A DNA stretch of 64,000 nt. Source: an uncultured Mesorhizobium sp. GTDB lineage: Bacteria; Pseudomonadota; Alphaproteobacteria; Rhizobiales; Rhizobiaceae. A program made the translations under genes and the position numbers. Location: NCBI GenBank assembly GCA_937958475.1, contig CALFXR010000207.1, positions 1 to 64,000 on the forward strand, read 5' to 3'. Positions 46,045 through 54,264 of this stretch are shown here, piece by piece. Below the pieces are notes generated by a model that did not search any database, had not been told where the DNA came from, and saw only the letters and a list, made by a program, of their open reading frames with translations. Within the stretch, counting starts at the first letter, position 1; each line of letters opens with the position of its first letter.

Positions 46045-47100
46045 TCACATTCGGAGCGTGTCGTGCAGGCGAAGGATCATGGTCAGCGCGTGTTGTTTGC
46101 GGTCGAGATTGTACGTGTCCGCCTCGCCGATCGCAATGCGCATTTCCTGCCAGGCGGCGGAAATGCGCCCGGCGCGCTCGACGTCGCCCCTATGGGCGGC
46201 GTCGACGGCGGCGCCGGCCAGCAGGTCGAGCAGCCGGTCGTTGAACATGGCGAACTGTATGGCGCGATCCTTGGCCGCGACCGCTTCAGCCAGCCGGTGC
46301 GCCTCGACGCCCGGCGATGCCTGCGCCCCGATCACACGGTCGAGCGCGGCGCCCACCTCCAGGCCGCCGTATTCGGTCATCAGGATGGCGGTGCGCGGGC
46401 TTCCCGCCGCCGCCTCCGCAAGCGCGGCGCGGCCCTCCGCGTCCGCCGGCAACGCTATCTCGAACGTTTCGAGGGCAGCGTAGAGATCGGCCGGCGCCAG
46501 CGGCGAGAGCCTCACCGTCTGACAGCGCGAGCGAATCGTCGGCAGAAGACGCCCGGCCGAATGGGCGATAAGGATGAAGACCGTGCGCGCCGGCGGCTCC
46601 TCGAGGCTCTTCAGCAGCGCGTTGGCGGCGTTGACGTTCATGTCGTCGGCGGGATCGACGATGACGAAGCGGTAGCCGCCGTCATGGGCCGTGTGCGAGG
46701 TGAAGCGGCTGACCCTGCGCACCTCGTCGACGGTGATCGCCGACTTGAAGCCGCCGCCGCTGCGGTCGTTGGCGGGGCGGGTGAGGTGCAGCACGGACGG
46801 GTGCGATCCCGCCGCCATCTGGCGGAAATGCGGCGAGCGGGGATCGGGCTCCACGAGCCCGAGGGAAGCCGCGGCGTAATCCGGCTGGGTGAGCACGTGA
46901 TAGGCGAAACGGAAGGCGAGCGTCGCCTTGCCGATGCCGCGCGGGCCGGAAAACAGCAGGGCATGCGGCAGTTTTCCGGCGCGATAGGCCGCCGCCAGCG
47001 CGTCCGCCGCCTGGCCGTGCCCGCGCAGGAACGCATTCTCCGAAGGCTCGGGAATACGGTCCAGCGTGTCGTGCTGTTCGGGGGCGATCCGTTCGAACAT
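46045..47100 (-). CDS. holB: DNA polymerase III subunit delta'
   Basis: 351 residues, AAA+ clamp-loader subunit. P-loop-like [19 protein letters not shown] near residue 50 and [26 protein letters not shown] (sensor and arginine region) are typical of DnaX-like delta' proteins. It loads the beta clamp with DnaX and HolA. The ATG at 47100 overlaps the tmk stop (TGATG); the GTG one codon earlier is possible. Confidence 0.93.
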   Translation of the reverse strand: MFERIAPEQHDTLDRIPEPSENAFLRGHGQAADALAAAYRAGKLPHALLFSGPRGIGKATLAFRFAYHVLTQPDYAAASLGLVEPDPRSPHFRQMAAGSHPSVLHLTRPANDRSGGGFKSAITVDEVRRVSRFTSHTAHDGGYRFVIVDPADDMNVNAANALLKSLEEPPARTVFILIAHSAGRLLPTIRSRCQTVRLSPLAPADLYAALETFEIALPADAEGRAALAEAAAGSPRTAILMTEYGGLEVGAALDRVIGAQASPGVEAHRLAEAVAAKDRAIQFAMFNDRLLDLLAGAAVDAAHRGDVERAGRISAAWQEMRIAIGEADTYNLDRKQHALTMILRLHDTLRM

Positions 47101-47765
47101 CACGCATCCACCGCAGCAGGAGCTGGTTGGAGGGCGCCGAGCGCTGCCGTCACGATGTTTCCGATTACCGCGGCGATCTCCTCGGGCGAGCGCCCGGCAT
47201 CGATGACGATGCAGCGCTCGGGTTCGACATCGGCGATGTCGAGATAGGCCTCGCGCCGCCGCCGGTGGACATCGACGGTTTCCTTCTCGTAGCGGTCGGC
47301 TGCGCCGTCGCCGCGCCGTGCGGAAGCGCGCCGCAATCCTTCCTCGGGCTCGATGTCGAGTATCAGCGTCAGGTCCGGGATCATGCCGTTGACGGCGACC
47401 CGTTCAAGGGCGGCCATGAACTTCGGATCGAGGTCGCCGGTGACGCCCTGATAGACCCGCGACGAATCCATGAAGCGGTCGCACAGCACCACCGCGCCGC
47501 GTTCCACCGCCGGACGGATGACCTGCTCGACATGGTCGGAGCGCGCCGCGGCGAACAGGATCGCTTCCATGACCGGCCCGAAAGGCTCCGCCGCGCCCGA
47601 GAGCAGCACATGCCGGACGGCTTCCGCCCCCGGCGAGCCGCCGGGCTCGCGCGTGACGAGAACGTCGTGCCCCCTGGCGCGCAGCCGCTCGGCGAGGCGC
47701 GTGATCTGGGTCGACTTGCCCGCGCCTTCTCCGCCTTCGAAGGTAATGAAGAAACCTCGCGACAC
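47100..47765 (-). CDS. tmk: Thymidylate kinase
   Basis: 221 residues from GTG 47765, where homology begins ([19 protein letters not shown]-loop) and an AGGCAGG ribosome site lies upstream. An ATG at 47837 would add 24 unconserved residues and has no ribosome site. [12 protein letters not shown] and the LID region [13 protein letters not shown] are diagnostic. It phosphorylates dTMP to dTDP. It sits between dacF and holB, the standard order in this group. Confidence 0.93.
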   Translation of the reverse strand: MSRGFFITFEGGEGAGKSTQITRLAERLRARGHDVLVTREPGGSPGAEAVRHVLLSGAAEPFGPVMEAILFAAARSDHVEQVIRPAVERGAVVLCDRFMDSSRVYQGVTGDLDPKFMAALERVAVNGMIPDLTLILDIEPEEGLRRASARRGDGAADRYEKETVDVHRRRREAYLDIADVEPERCIVIDAGRSPEEIAAVIGNIVTAALGALQPAPAAVDA

Positions 47766-47880
47766 CCGAGCCTGCCTGTTCGTCAGCGCCGCCGTCCTCT
47801 CGGGACGAGACTCCCGGGCGGCGGTCGCCACCGTCATATGACGGTCGCCCGAAAAGGTCCACGCCGATGGAAAGGAACCC

Positions 47881-49047
47881 TCAGCGCAGCCAGCCGACCA
47901 TGAGTTCGCCCACGGCGTCGAGGGCGCGCTCGTGAAGCGCCCCGAGGCCGACAGCCTCGGCGGTATAGAGCGGCGTCTCCTGAGAGAGCGTGTCGCCGAT
48001 CCAGACCTTCAGCGACCCGACGCGGACCCCCTCCTCGACCGGCGCGACTACCGGCCCCTCGTAGACGATCCGCGCGACGAGGCGGTCCCGGTTGGTGATC
48101 GGAACGAAGATCGCGACCGGTCCCTTCGCCTTCAGCGCCACGCCCGACTTGGCGCCGCCGTAGACCTGGGCTTCGCCGACCGTCTCGCCCTCGGCGAAGA
48201 GTTCCGCGCGCTGGAAGGCGCGCATGCCCCAGTCGAGCAGCTTGCGTGCTTCCTCGGCGCGCTCCCGCTCGGTCGCCATGCCGCTCATCGCTGCGAAGAC
48301 GCGTTTGCCCTCGCGACTGACGGAGCCGACGATGGCGTAGCCTGATTCTTCGGTGAAACCGGTCTTCATGCCGTCCGCCCCGATATCCATGGACAGGAGC
48401 GGGTTGCGGTTGGACTGCGTGATCTTGTTCCAGGTGAAGTTCGGCTGCGAATAGTAGCGATAATACTCCGGATATTCGCGCCAGATATGGACCGCCAGTT
48501 GCGCGAGTTCGCGCACGGTCACCACCTGTCCCTCCGCAGGGAGGCCCGTCGCGGTCTTGAACACGGACTTCGTCAGCCCGATGCGGCGGGCCCGCTCGGT
48601 CATCAGCTGGGCGAAGTTTTCTTCCGACCCCGCCATACCCTCGGCGATGATGATGCAGCCGTCGTTGGCAGACTGGACGATAACGCCCTGGATCAGGTCT
48701 TCGAGACGGATCGACGACTTCAGTGCCGCGAACATGGTCGAGCCGCCGGAACCGGCGCCGCCGGTCCGCCAGGCATTTTCGCTGACGAGAAAGGTGTCGT
48801 CCATGCGCAGGCGGCCGCTCTTCAGCGCATGGAAAACGACCTCCATGGTCATCAGCTTGGCGAGCGATGCCGGCGGGATCAGCTTGTCAGGGTCCTTGGA
48901 AAACAGCACGGTGCCGGTGTCGGCATCGATCATGAAGGCCTGCCCGGCACGCGTTTCGAACAGCTGCGCCTGCGCGGCGAAGGCCGCTCCGAGGACCAGA
49001 GCGAACGCTGCCACGAGCGCGCAGCCGATGTGACCGAGATTCCGCAT
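47881..49047 (-). CDS. dacF: D-alanyl-D-alanine carboxypeptidase (DacF/PBP5-like)
   Basis: 388 residues. A signal peptide (about 1-26, ending AFAAQA) leads to the mature protein. The catalytic SxxK is S61-K64 (PASLAKLMT), with SAN in VQSANDG and KTG in [13 protein letters not shown]-terminal PBP5-like beta domain and an amphipathic end ([13 protein letters not shown]) suit membrane association. It trims stem pentapeptides in the periplasm. ATG 49047 was chosen over 49110 because the signal peptide starts there. Confidence 0.93.
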   Translation of the reverse strand: MRNLGHIGCALVAAFALVLGAAFAAQAQLFETRAGQAFMIDADTGTVLFSKDPDKLIPPASLAKLMTMEVVFHALKSGRLRMDDTFLVSENAWRTGGAGSGGSTMFAALKSSIRLEDLIQGVIVQSANDGCIIIAEGMAGSEENFAQLMTERARRIGLTKSVFKTATGLPAEGQVVTVRELAQLAVHIWREYPEYYRYYSQPNFTWNKITQSNRNPLLSMDIGADGMKTGFTEESGYAIVGSVSREGKRVFAAMSGMATERERAEEARKLLDWGMRAFQRAELFAEGETVGEAQVYGGAKSGVALKAKGPVAIFVPITNRDRLVARIVYEGPVVAPVEEGVRVGSLKVWIGDTLSQETPLYTAEAVGLGALHERALDAVGELMVGWLR

Positions 49048-49137
49048 TGTGCCCTGCCCGCTTTTCCGACCGACGATGCGGCAGGCTAGCAGCCTTGACG
49101 CCGCGATCAACCGCTACCGACGCAGCTTGCCGGAAGA

Positions 49138-49155
49138 AGGGCGGCACGCCGCCCT
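49138..49155 (-). terminator. Hairpin at the rlpA stop codon, terminator-like
   Basis: AGGGCGGC-GT-GCCGCCCT on the minus strand, 8-bp perfect stem, followed by TTCTTCC. It includes the rlpA stop. The pyrimidine tail is weak, so termination may be partial and some transcript may continue into dacF. Confidence 0.45.
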
Positions 49156-50395
49156 ATTCGCGGACGATGATGGCATCCGGGGCGCCGCGCTGCCACGCGG
49201 CGGCGAGCAGGTCGTCGAGGGAGGCGCGGCCGTCGGCATAGACGTTGAGCGTGAACCAGTCGCTGCCGTCGAGCGTCGATTTCTCCAGCGATGTGCGGCC
49301 CACGGCCGAGAGGCTTTTCGCCACGGCTTCGGCCTCGGCTTCCCCCGCGAAGGTACCGGCCGCCACGAACGCGCCGCCGCTCATGGATCCGGCCGTGATG
49401 GCGCTCTGTTTCTTCCACGACGCCACGATCCGGTCGCTGGTCAGCGACGGCGCGTCGAACGCGGCGAAGGGATCGCCGGCGCGACCCACCCTGTCATCGG
49501 CGTAGGACAGCGCCGCGAGCGCGAGCCGCCTTCCCGGCGCCGCGAAACCGTCGACCGGCCTCTCTGGGGCGATGGGCCCCAGTTCCGGCAACGTGACCTC
49601 GAACGAACCGAAGGCGGCCGCAGTCGACGTCGCGGACGCAGCGAGCGCCGGCCGCGCCTGCGATTCGGCGAAGATGCCGGGGAACGCGCCGACCGCCGCA
49701 TTCGGCGTCGGCCCGTTCATCGCGATCATGACGCCGGTCGGCAGGCCGACCGACGGGTCCGGCGCCGTGTTGCCCGGACGGTATGAAGCCATCAGGTACT
49801 GCTCGTCCTGGCCGTCGAGCGGGGCGCGCCCGACATACTCGACCTTCACCTTGGCGACGCCGGTGTGGGAATAGTCGAGAAGTTCGGCGGCGCGCTTCGA
49901 CAGGTCGATGAGTCGGCCCTTGGCGTACGGGCCGCGGTCGTTGACACGGACGATGACCGAGCTGCCGTTCTTCACATTGGTGACGCGTGCATAGCTCGGT
50001 AGCGGCATCGTCGGATGCGCCGCCGTCAGATGCGTCATGTCGTAGATCTCGCCGTTCGCGGTGAGGCGTCCGTGGAAGGCGTCGCCGTACCAGGACGCGC
50101 CGCCGACCTTGCTGTAACGCTTCTCTTCCTTCGGATAGTACCAGACGCCGCGGACCTTGTAGGGCTTGCCCAGCTGATCGCGGCCGCCGCCGCGCGGCAG
50201 GCGCGAGCGCTGGCTGCTGACTCGCGGGCTGGCCTTCACCCCATACTCGCTCTCGGAGAAATACTCCTTCGACCGCTTGGGATTGACCATGCCCTTGGTC
50301 GGCGTCGACGTGCAGCCGGCAACGATGGAGGCCGAAACGGCGAGTGCCAGAAAGGCCGAGCCGCGCATGATCCATCCACGCGTCCGATCGGTCAT
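49154..50395 (-). CDS. rlpA: Septal ring lytic transglycosylase RlpA (lipoprotein)
   Basis: 413 residues. A type II signal peptide with lipobox VAGC gives lipidated C28. A double-psi beta-barrel domain follows (about 98-190: GGASWYGDAFHGRLTANGE, then IVRVNDRGPYAKGRLIDLSKRAAELL), then an Ala/Pro-rich linker and a C-terminal SPOR domain (about 340-410) that binds denuded glycan. It cleaves peptidoglycan lacking stem peptides at the septum. ATG 50395 is preferred; 50431 and 50368 are alternatives. Confidence 0.93.
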   Translation of the reverse strand: MTDRTRGWIMRGSAFLALAVSASIVAGCTSTPTKGMVNPKRSKEYFSESEYGVKASPRVSSQRSRLPRGGGRDQLGKPYKVRGVWYYPKEEKRYSKVGGASWYGDAFHGRLTANGEIYDMTHLTAAHPTMPLPSYARVTNVKNGSSVIVRVNDRGPYAKGRLIDLSKRAAELLDYSHTGVAKVKVEYVGRAPLDGQDEQYLMASYRPGNTAPDPSVGLPTGVMIAMNGPTPNAAVGAFPGIFAESQARPALAASATSTAAAFGSFEVTLPELGPIAPERPVDGFAAPGRRLALAALSYADDRVGRAGDPFAAFDAPSLTSDRIVASWKKQSAITAGSMSGGAFVAAGTFAGEAEAEAVAKSLSAVGRTSLEKSTLDGSDWFTLNVYADGRASLDDLLAAAWQRGAPDAIIVRE

Positions 50396-50645
50396 GATGC
50401 AGCAGTCCCCCGGTATTCCGACTGTGGGCATTCCCTGCGGCCGAGAAGCGCGAACGATCGTGCGACCCTTCTCTTCCGGCGCGGCGCAAGGCCCCCATCT
50501 GCGCAGGAATTGCTTATCAGCCGATTAAGGGAATATGGCCCGAACGGGGCAAGATTGTGACGGCGGCGCAAAGCACCGCCCCCGGGGAACCGTCGCGGCC
50601 GGCGTCCGTTTTCGCCGATCCACGACGCGTTCTTGCGGAGGCCGG
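50396..50645. other. Intergenic region upstream of rlpA
   Basis: 250 bp between rlpA and a doubtful small ORF on the other strand. It must contain the promoter for the rlpA run, but no convincing -35/-10 pair or operator was seen. Open frames on both strands here are Arg/Pro-rich and look like high-GC artefacts. Confidence 0.4.
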
Positions 50646-50918
50646 ATGTCGCAGAAGAAAACCGTGAAACTCCGCGGACGCGCGGTCGGCGACCAGGACG
50701 CCACATCCGGCCCGATGGACGGCAACTCGACTTGTCTCGCCCGCAAACAGGACGCCGCCGCGGTGGAGAAGGATCGGGCGAAGAGTTCCGGCCGCCCGCC
50801 CCTGGCGCGGACCGCACGGGCCCCTGAGGGCGACGGCGCATCAGACGGTGCGGCAGTCGAGCCGCAGCGAGTAGCGAAGCCGCGCGGCACCCGCCGCGGA
50901 CCTCCGCCGGCGCGTTGA
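50646..50918 (+). CDS. Possible small basic protein
   Basis: 90 residues starting MSQKKTVKLRGRAVGDQ, with GGAGG 6 bases before the ATG. The sequence is rich in Arg, Ala, Gly, Pro and Asp, predicted disordered, with no recognised domain. The good ribosome site is the main support. It is separated by about 70 bp from the tRNA-Ser gene. It may be non-coding. Confidence 0.3.
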   Translation: MSQKKTVKLRGRAVGDQDATSGPMDGNSTCLARKQDAAAVEKDRAKSSGRPPLARTARAPEGDGASDGAAVEPQRVAKPRGTRRGPPPAR

Positions 50919-50985
50919 CGTCCGCAACCCCGAGGCGCTAAAGCCGAAGGCGACGACGACGGGCTGCAAGGCCTGTCGCGATCGC

Positions 50986-51075
50986 GGAGGGATGGCCGAG
51001 CGGTTTAAGGCACCGGTCTTGAAAACCGGCGTGGGGGCGACTCCACCGTGGGTTCGAATCCCACTCCCTCCGCCA
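50986..51075 (+). tRNA. tRNA-Ser (anticodon UGA)
   Basis: A complete class II tRNA of 90 bases including encoded CCA. Acceptor stem GGAGGGA pairs with TCCCTCC. The D arm starts TGGCCGAGCGG, the anticodon arm is ACCGGTC-TTGAAAA-CCGG with TGA in the loop, a long variable arm (GCGTGGGGGCGACTCCACC) marks it as serine, and the T arm contains GGTTCGAATCC. It reads UCA and related serine codons. Confidence 0.97.
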
Positions 51076-51383
51076 GCGGCACGGCCCTCCGGCCTGAGAT
51101 GTTCGGATAGCGTTCTGCGGATACGGCCCCGGCTCCTCGCGGTCATCGGGCGGAAGGACCGTCAGCACTGCCCCGAATTTGCCGGATTCGGGATCGGGCG
51201 TCGGGCAGAACTCCCCTGCGCGATCGAGCGGATTTCCGCATGGGAATGTGGACGCCGCGCCGGCAGGGCGTTTAGGGAGGCAGCCGATCCACGCGGTCGG
51301 CGGCGAAAGACCCGGCGATTGCAAAGCGGCGAAGGTCGCGTCTTTATGCCGGCAAGGACTCAGCCGCGGAAAAATCTCGATCC
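51076..51383. other. Intergenic region after tRNA-Ser
   Basis: 308 bp between the tRNA and the glycosyltransferase-like gene. A short hairpin GGCC-CTCC-GGCC lies just after the tRNA and CCGAAT-N7-ATTCGG lies at about 51174-51192. No gene or partial tRNA copy was seen. Confidence 0.4.
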
Positions 51384-52121
51384 ATGAAGATCTTCTCCTG
51401 CCACACGCCTTCGCACGAGATTCTCTACCGCCGGTACTTCCTGCCCTCCCTGCCGGCAGAGCTCGTCAACATCTCCTTCCCGCTGGAGCCGACGGGGGCC
51501 TCCGATTTCGGATCGCCGGGTTTCCTGCAAAGCGTCGGCGCCAAGATGCGACTCGTCATCGATAGCATCGAGGCGAATCGCGGCGACGCCATCCTGTGGA
51601 GCGACGTCGATATCGTCTTCCGGCGCAGTCCCCTCGGTTTTCTGCGCGAGTTGCTGGAAACGCACCCCGAGGTCGACATCTGGTTCCAGAGCGAGGCGCG
51701 CGATCCCGGCGGCGATGTCAACGCCGGCTTTGTCCTGATGCGGTGCAACGATGCGGTGAAGGCTCTGTACGAGGCTGCCCTCGAAATGATGAACGCGCCG
51801 GACCAGTGCAACGACCAGGACGCGCTCAACCGCCTCCTGCGCTCGGACGCGGCGCCGAACTGGGCATACCTGCCGAGTGGCTTCTTCGCCCGCTCGCATG
51901 GCTGGCCGCCGCGCAGCGACATCTTTCTCTATCACGCCAACTGCACCGTCGGCGTCGACGGCGTCGGCCAGAAGATCAGGCAGTTTCGCGAGCTGGAGAC
52001 CTTTTGGCGATACGGCTGGCCCTACGTGCAGTATCGCCGGTACCGCGGAAAGATCGAGAAGCTGGGCAGGAAGGCGAACGCACGCCTGCAGCGCTGGTCA
52101 GGGCGGGATCGAACCGGCTAG
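51384..52121 (+). CDS. Nucleotide-diphospho-sugar transferase-like protein
   Basis: 245 residues. The DxD-type motif LWSDVDIVF near residue 70, followed by DIWFQSEARDPGGDVNAGFVLMRCN and NDQDALNRLL, matches the GT-A fold 'nucleotide-diphospho-sugar transferase' group. There is no signal or membrane segment; the basic C-terminus (YRRYRGKIEKLGRKANARLQ) could contact membrane. It probably acts in surface polysaccharide assembly with glf next door. The acceptor and sugar are unknown. Confidence 0.78.
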   Translation: MKIFSCHTPSHEILYRRYFLPSLPAELVNISFPLEPTGASDFGSPGFLQSVGAKMRLVIDSIEANRGDAILWSDVDIVFRRSPLGFLRELLETHPEVDIWFQSEARDPGGDVNAGFVLMRCNDAVKALYEAALEMMNAPDQCNDQDALNRLLRSDAAPNWAYLPSGFFARSHGWPPRSDIFLYHANCTVGVDGVGQKIRQFRELETFWRYGWPYVQYRRYRGKIEKLGRKANARLQRWSGRDRTG

Positions 52122-52247
52122 GCTCCGGCCGCCGCCGTCTCCCGATCCGCCCGTTTCCGCCCATCTACGCCGTTTGACTGTCGCTTTCGAAATCCTCCGG
52201 CCGCATGTCGAGCAGCGGTCTTCCGCTCCGATCCCGAGGCCCCCTTC

Positions 52248-53357
52248 GTGTCCGCTCCGTTCTATGACTTCCTGATCGTTGGCGCCGGATTTGCCGGCGC
52301 GGTCTGTGCCCGCGAACTCGCCGAACGCGGAAACCGCATCCTGCTCATCGACCGTCGTCCGCACATCGGCGGCAACGCATACGACATGCACGACGAAGCC
52401 GGCCTCCTCGTCCACCCCTACGGACCGCACATCTTTCACACCAACAGCGACCGCATCTTCGGGTACCTTTCGCGCTTCACCAACTGGCGACCCTACGAGC
52501 ACCGCGTCCTTTCCCAGGTCGACGGACAGTTGCTGCCGTTCCCGATCAACCGCACGACCGTCAACCGTCTCTACGGGCTCGATCTGACGTCCGAGGAGGT
52601 CGGCCGGCATTTCGAAGAGGTCCGCATCGAACGCAAACCGCTGCGCACCAGCGAGGACCTGGTGCTGGCAAGCGTCGGTCGCGACCTTTGCGACAAGTTC
52701 TATCGCGGCTACACGCGCAAGCAGTGGGACCTCGACCTGTCGGAACTCGCCACGGGCGTCGCCGCGCGGATCCCCGTGCGCACCGACGACGACGACCGTT
52801 ACTTCACCGATCGCCACCAGGCCATGCCGGCCGACGGCTATACCAGGATGTTCGAGAACATCCTCGACGACCCGCGCATCGAGCAGCGCCTGTCGACGTC
52901 GCTGGAGGATATCGCCGGCAAGATCGACTGGGGCCGAATGGTCTATACGGGACCGATCGACGCCTACTATGGCCATCGCTTCGGCAGGCTCGCCTATCGC
53001 AGCCTTCGGTTCGAGCACAAGCATCTCCCCGGATGCCGGCGATACCAGCCGGTCGCGCAGGTGAACTACCCGAACGACCACGCATACACCCGGATCACCG
53101 AGTTCAAGTACCTGACAGGGCAGGAGCACGAGGGAACCTCGATCGTCCGCGAGTATCCGGCGGCCGAGGGCGAGCCGTTCTACCCGGTCCCGCAACCGGC
53201 GAACGAGGCGCTCTTCCAGCGCTACAAGCAACTCGCCGCGGCGGAAACCCGCGTCACGTTCGTCGGACGTCTCGCCGAATACCGCTACTACAACATGGAT
53301 CAGGTGGTCGGCGCGGCACTGGCCGCGGTGAACGGGCTGGAGCGCGGGCATGGGTGA
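52248..53357 (+). CDS. glf: UDP-galactopyranose mutase
   Basis: 369 residues, GTG start. The FAD-binding motif LIVGAGFAGAVCARELAERG at the N-terminus, RPHIGGNAYD, GPHIFHTNSDRI, and the substrate-binding KQWDLDLSEL and EYPAAEGEPFYP segments are characteristic. It converts UDP-galactopyranose to UDP-galactofuranose for cell-surface glycans. It overlaps the next gene by 8 bases. Confidence 0.95.
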   Translation: MSAPFYDFLIVGAGFAGAVCARELAERGNRILLIDRRPHIGGNAYDMHDEAGLLVHPYGPHIFHTNSDRIFGYLSRFTNWRPYEHRVLSQVDGQLLPFPINRTTVNRLYGLDLTSEEVGRHFEEVRIERKPLRTSEDLVLASVGRDLCDKFYRGYTRKQWDLDLSELATGVAARIPVRTDDDDRYFTDRHQAMPADGYTRMFENILDDPRIEQRLSTSLEDIAGKIDWGRMVYTGPIDAYYGHRFGRLAYRSLRFEHKHLPGCRRYQPVAQVNYPNDHAYTRITEFKYLTGQEHEGTSIVREYPAAEGEPFYPVPQPANEALFQRYKQLAAAETRVTFVGRLAEYRYYNMDQVVGAALAAVNGLERGHG

Positions 53358-54237
53358 GGCTCGGCGATTCGTCGTGGTCGTCCGAGCCGGCGAGGCGTCC
53401 CTGCACCGGAAATGGCTCGAAGGGGCAAACCGCAGTTGGGACCTCGTCGTCTCGTGGTATGGCGTGGCCCCATACGAACGCGTCGCCGACGAGACGGTCG
53501 TGCGCATCGCGGGCGGCAAGGGCGACGGTCTTGCCGCCACCTTCGCCGCCCTTCCCGAATTGGTCGCGCGCTACGACTATTTCTGGCTCCCCGACGACGA
53601 CATCGATACCGATGGCGCCACGATCGCCACGCTTTTCGACATCGCCTGCGAAGAACGCCTCGCGGTCTGCCAGCCGGCGCTGACTCACGACAGCTACAAC
53701 AGCTACCTGCACACGCTGCAAAGTCCGTCCTTCCGGCTGCGCTACACCAGCTTCGTCGAGGTGATGGTGCCATGCCTTTCGCGGGAACGGCTGTTGCGCG
53801 TGTTGCCCTATTTCGAACGGAACCCGTCTGCCTTCGGCGTCGACTGGATCTGGACGCGCCTCGATCCCGACAACAGCCGGCGGGCGGCCATCGTCGACGC
53901 GGTCGCCGTACGTCACACGCGTCCTGTCGGCGTGTTTCTTCACGAGCGCATTCGCCGCCGCGGCGAGGACCCTGCGGCGCGTGAGCGCGAGATCCTCGCC
54001 GCATTCGGGATCGCGCAACCCGATACCGGTTTCGCATGCTACGGCGGCCGCCGGCGTGGCAGCGGACGGCTCTGCGGCCCCTGGACGACGCGCCTGATCA
54101 TGGCGAAGGACTATCTCGCCAACATACGGTCGTGGAAAGAGAAGCGGCGCTGGAAACGGGCGTGGCGGCTGTTTCGCAAGCCGAGGGCTTCGCTGGAACA
54201 ACTCGCCCCGATCAGCCGGGCCGCGCCGAAGGATTGA
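53350..54237 (+). CDS. DUF707 family protein (glycosyltransferase-like)
   Basis: 295 residues. FVVVVRAGEASLHRKWL, the acidic FWLPDDDIDTDG motif, SYLHTLQSPSFRLRYTSFVEVMVPCLSRE and AFGVDWIWTRL match DUF707. The acidic motif resembles the metal-binding DxD of glycosyltransferases. The C-terminus is basic (KEKRRWKRAWRLFRK). Coupling to glf suggests a role in galactofuranose-containing surface glycan, which is inference. Confidence 0.8.
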   Translation: MGEARRFVVVVRAGEASLHRKWLEGANRSWDLVVSWYGVAPYERVADETVVRIAGGKGDGLAATFAALPELVARYDYFWLPDDDIDTDGATIATLFDIACEERLAVCQPALTHDSYNSYLHTLQSPSFRLRYTSFVEVMVPCLSRERLLRVLPYFERNPSAFGVDWIWTRLDPDNSRRAAIVDAVAVRHTRPVGVFLHERIRRRGEDPAAREREILAAFGIAQPDTGFACYGGRRRGSGRLCGPWTTRLIMAKDYLANIRSWKEKRRWKRAWRLFRKPRASLEQLAPISRAAPKD

Positions 54238-54264
54238 CCGACGGGATGCGGCCCCCGGGGCTGA

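Noticed and set aside
50525..50890. Open frames on the minus strand opposite the small ORF at 50646-50918
   Set aside because: Arg/Pro/Ser-rich translations without a ribosome site; typical high-GC spurious frames.
51076..51383. Attachment site or integrase gene next to tRNA-Ser
   Set aside because: No duplicated tRNA 3' end and no recombinase-like ORF are visible in the flanking few kilobases.
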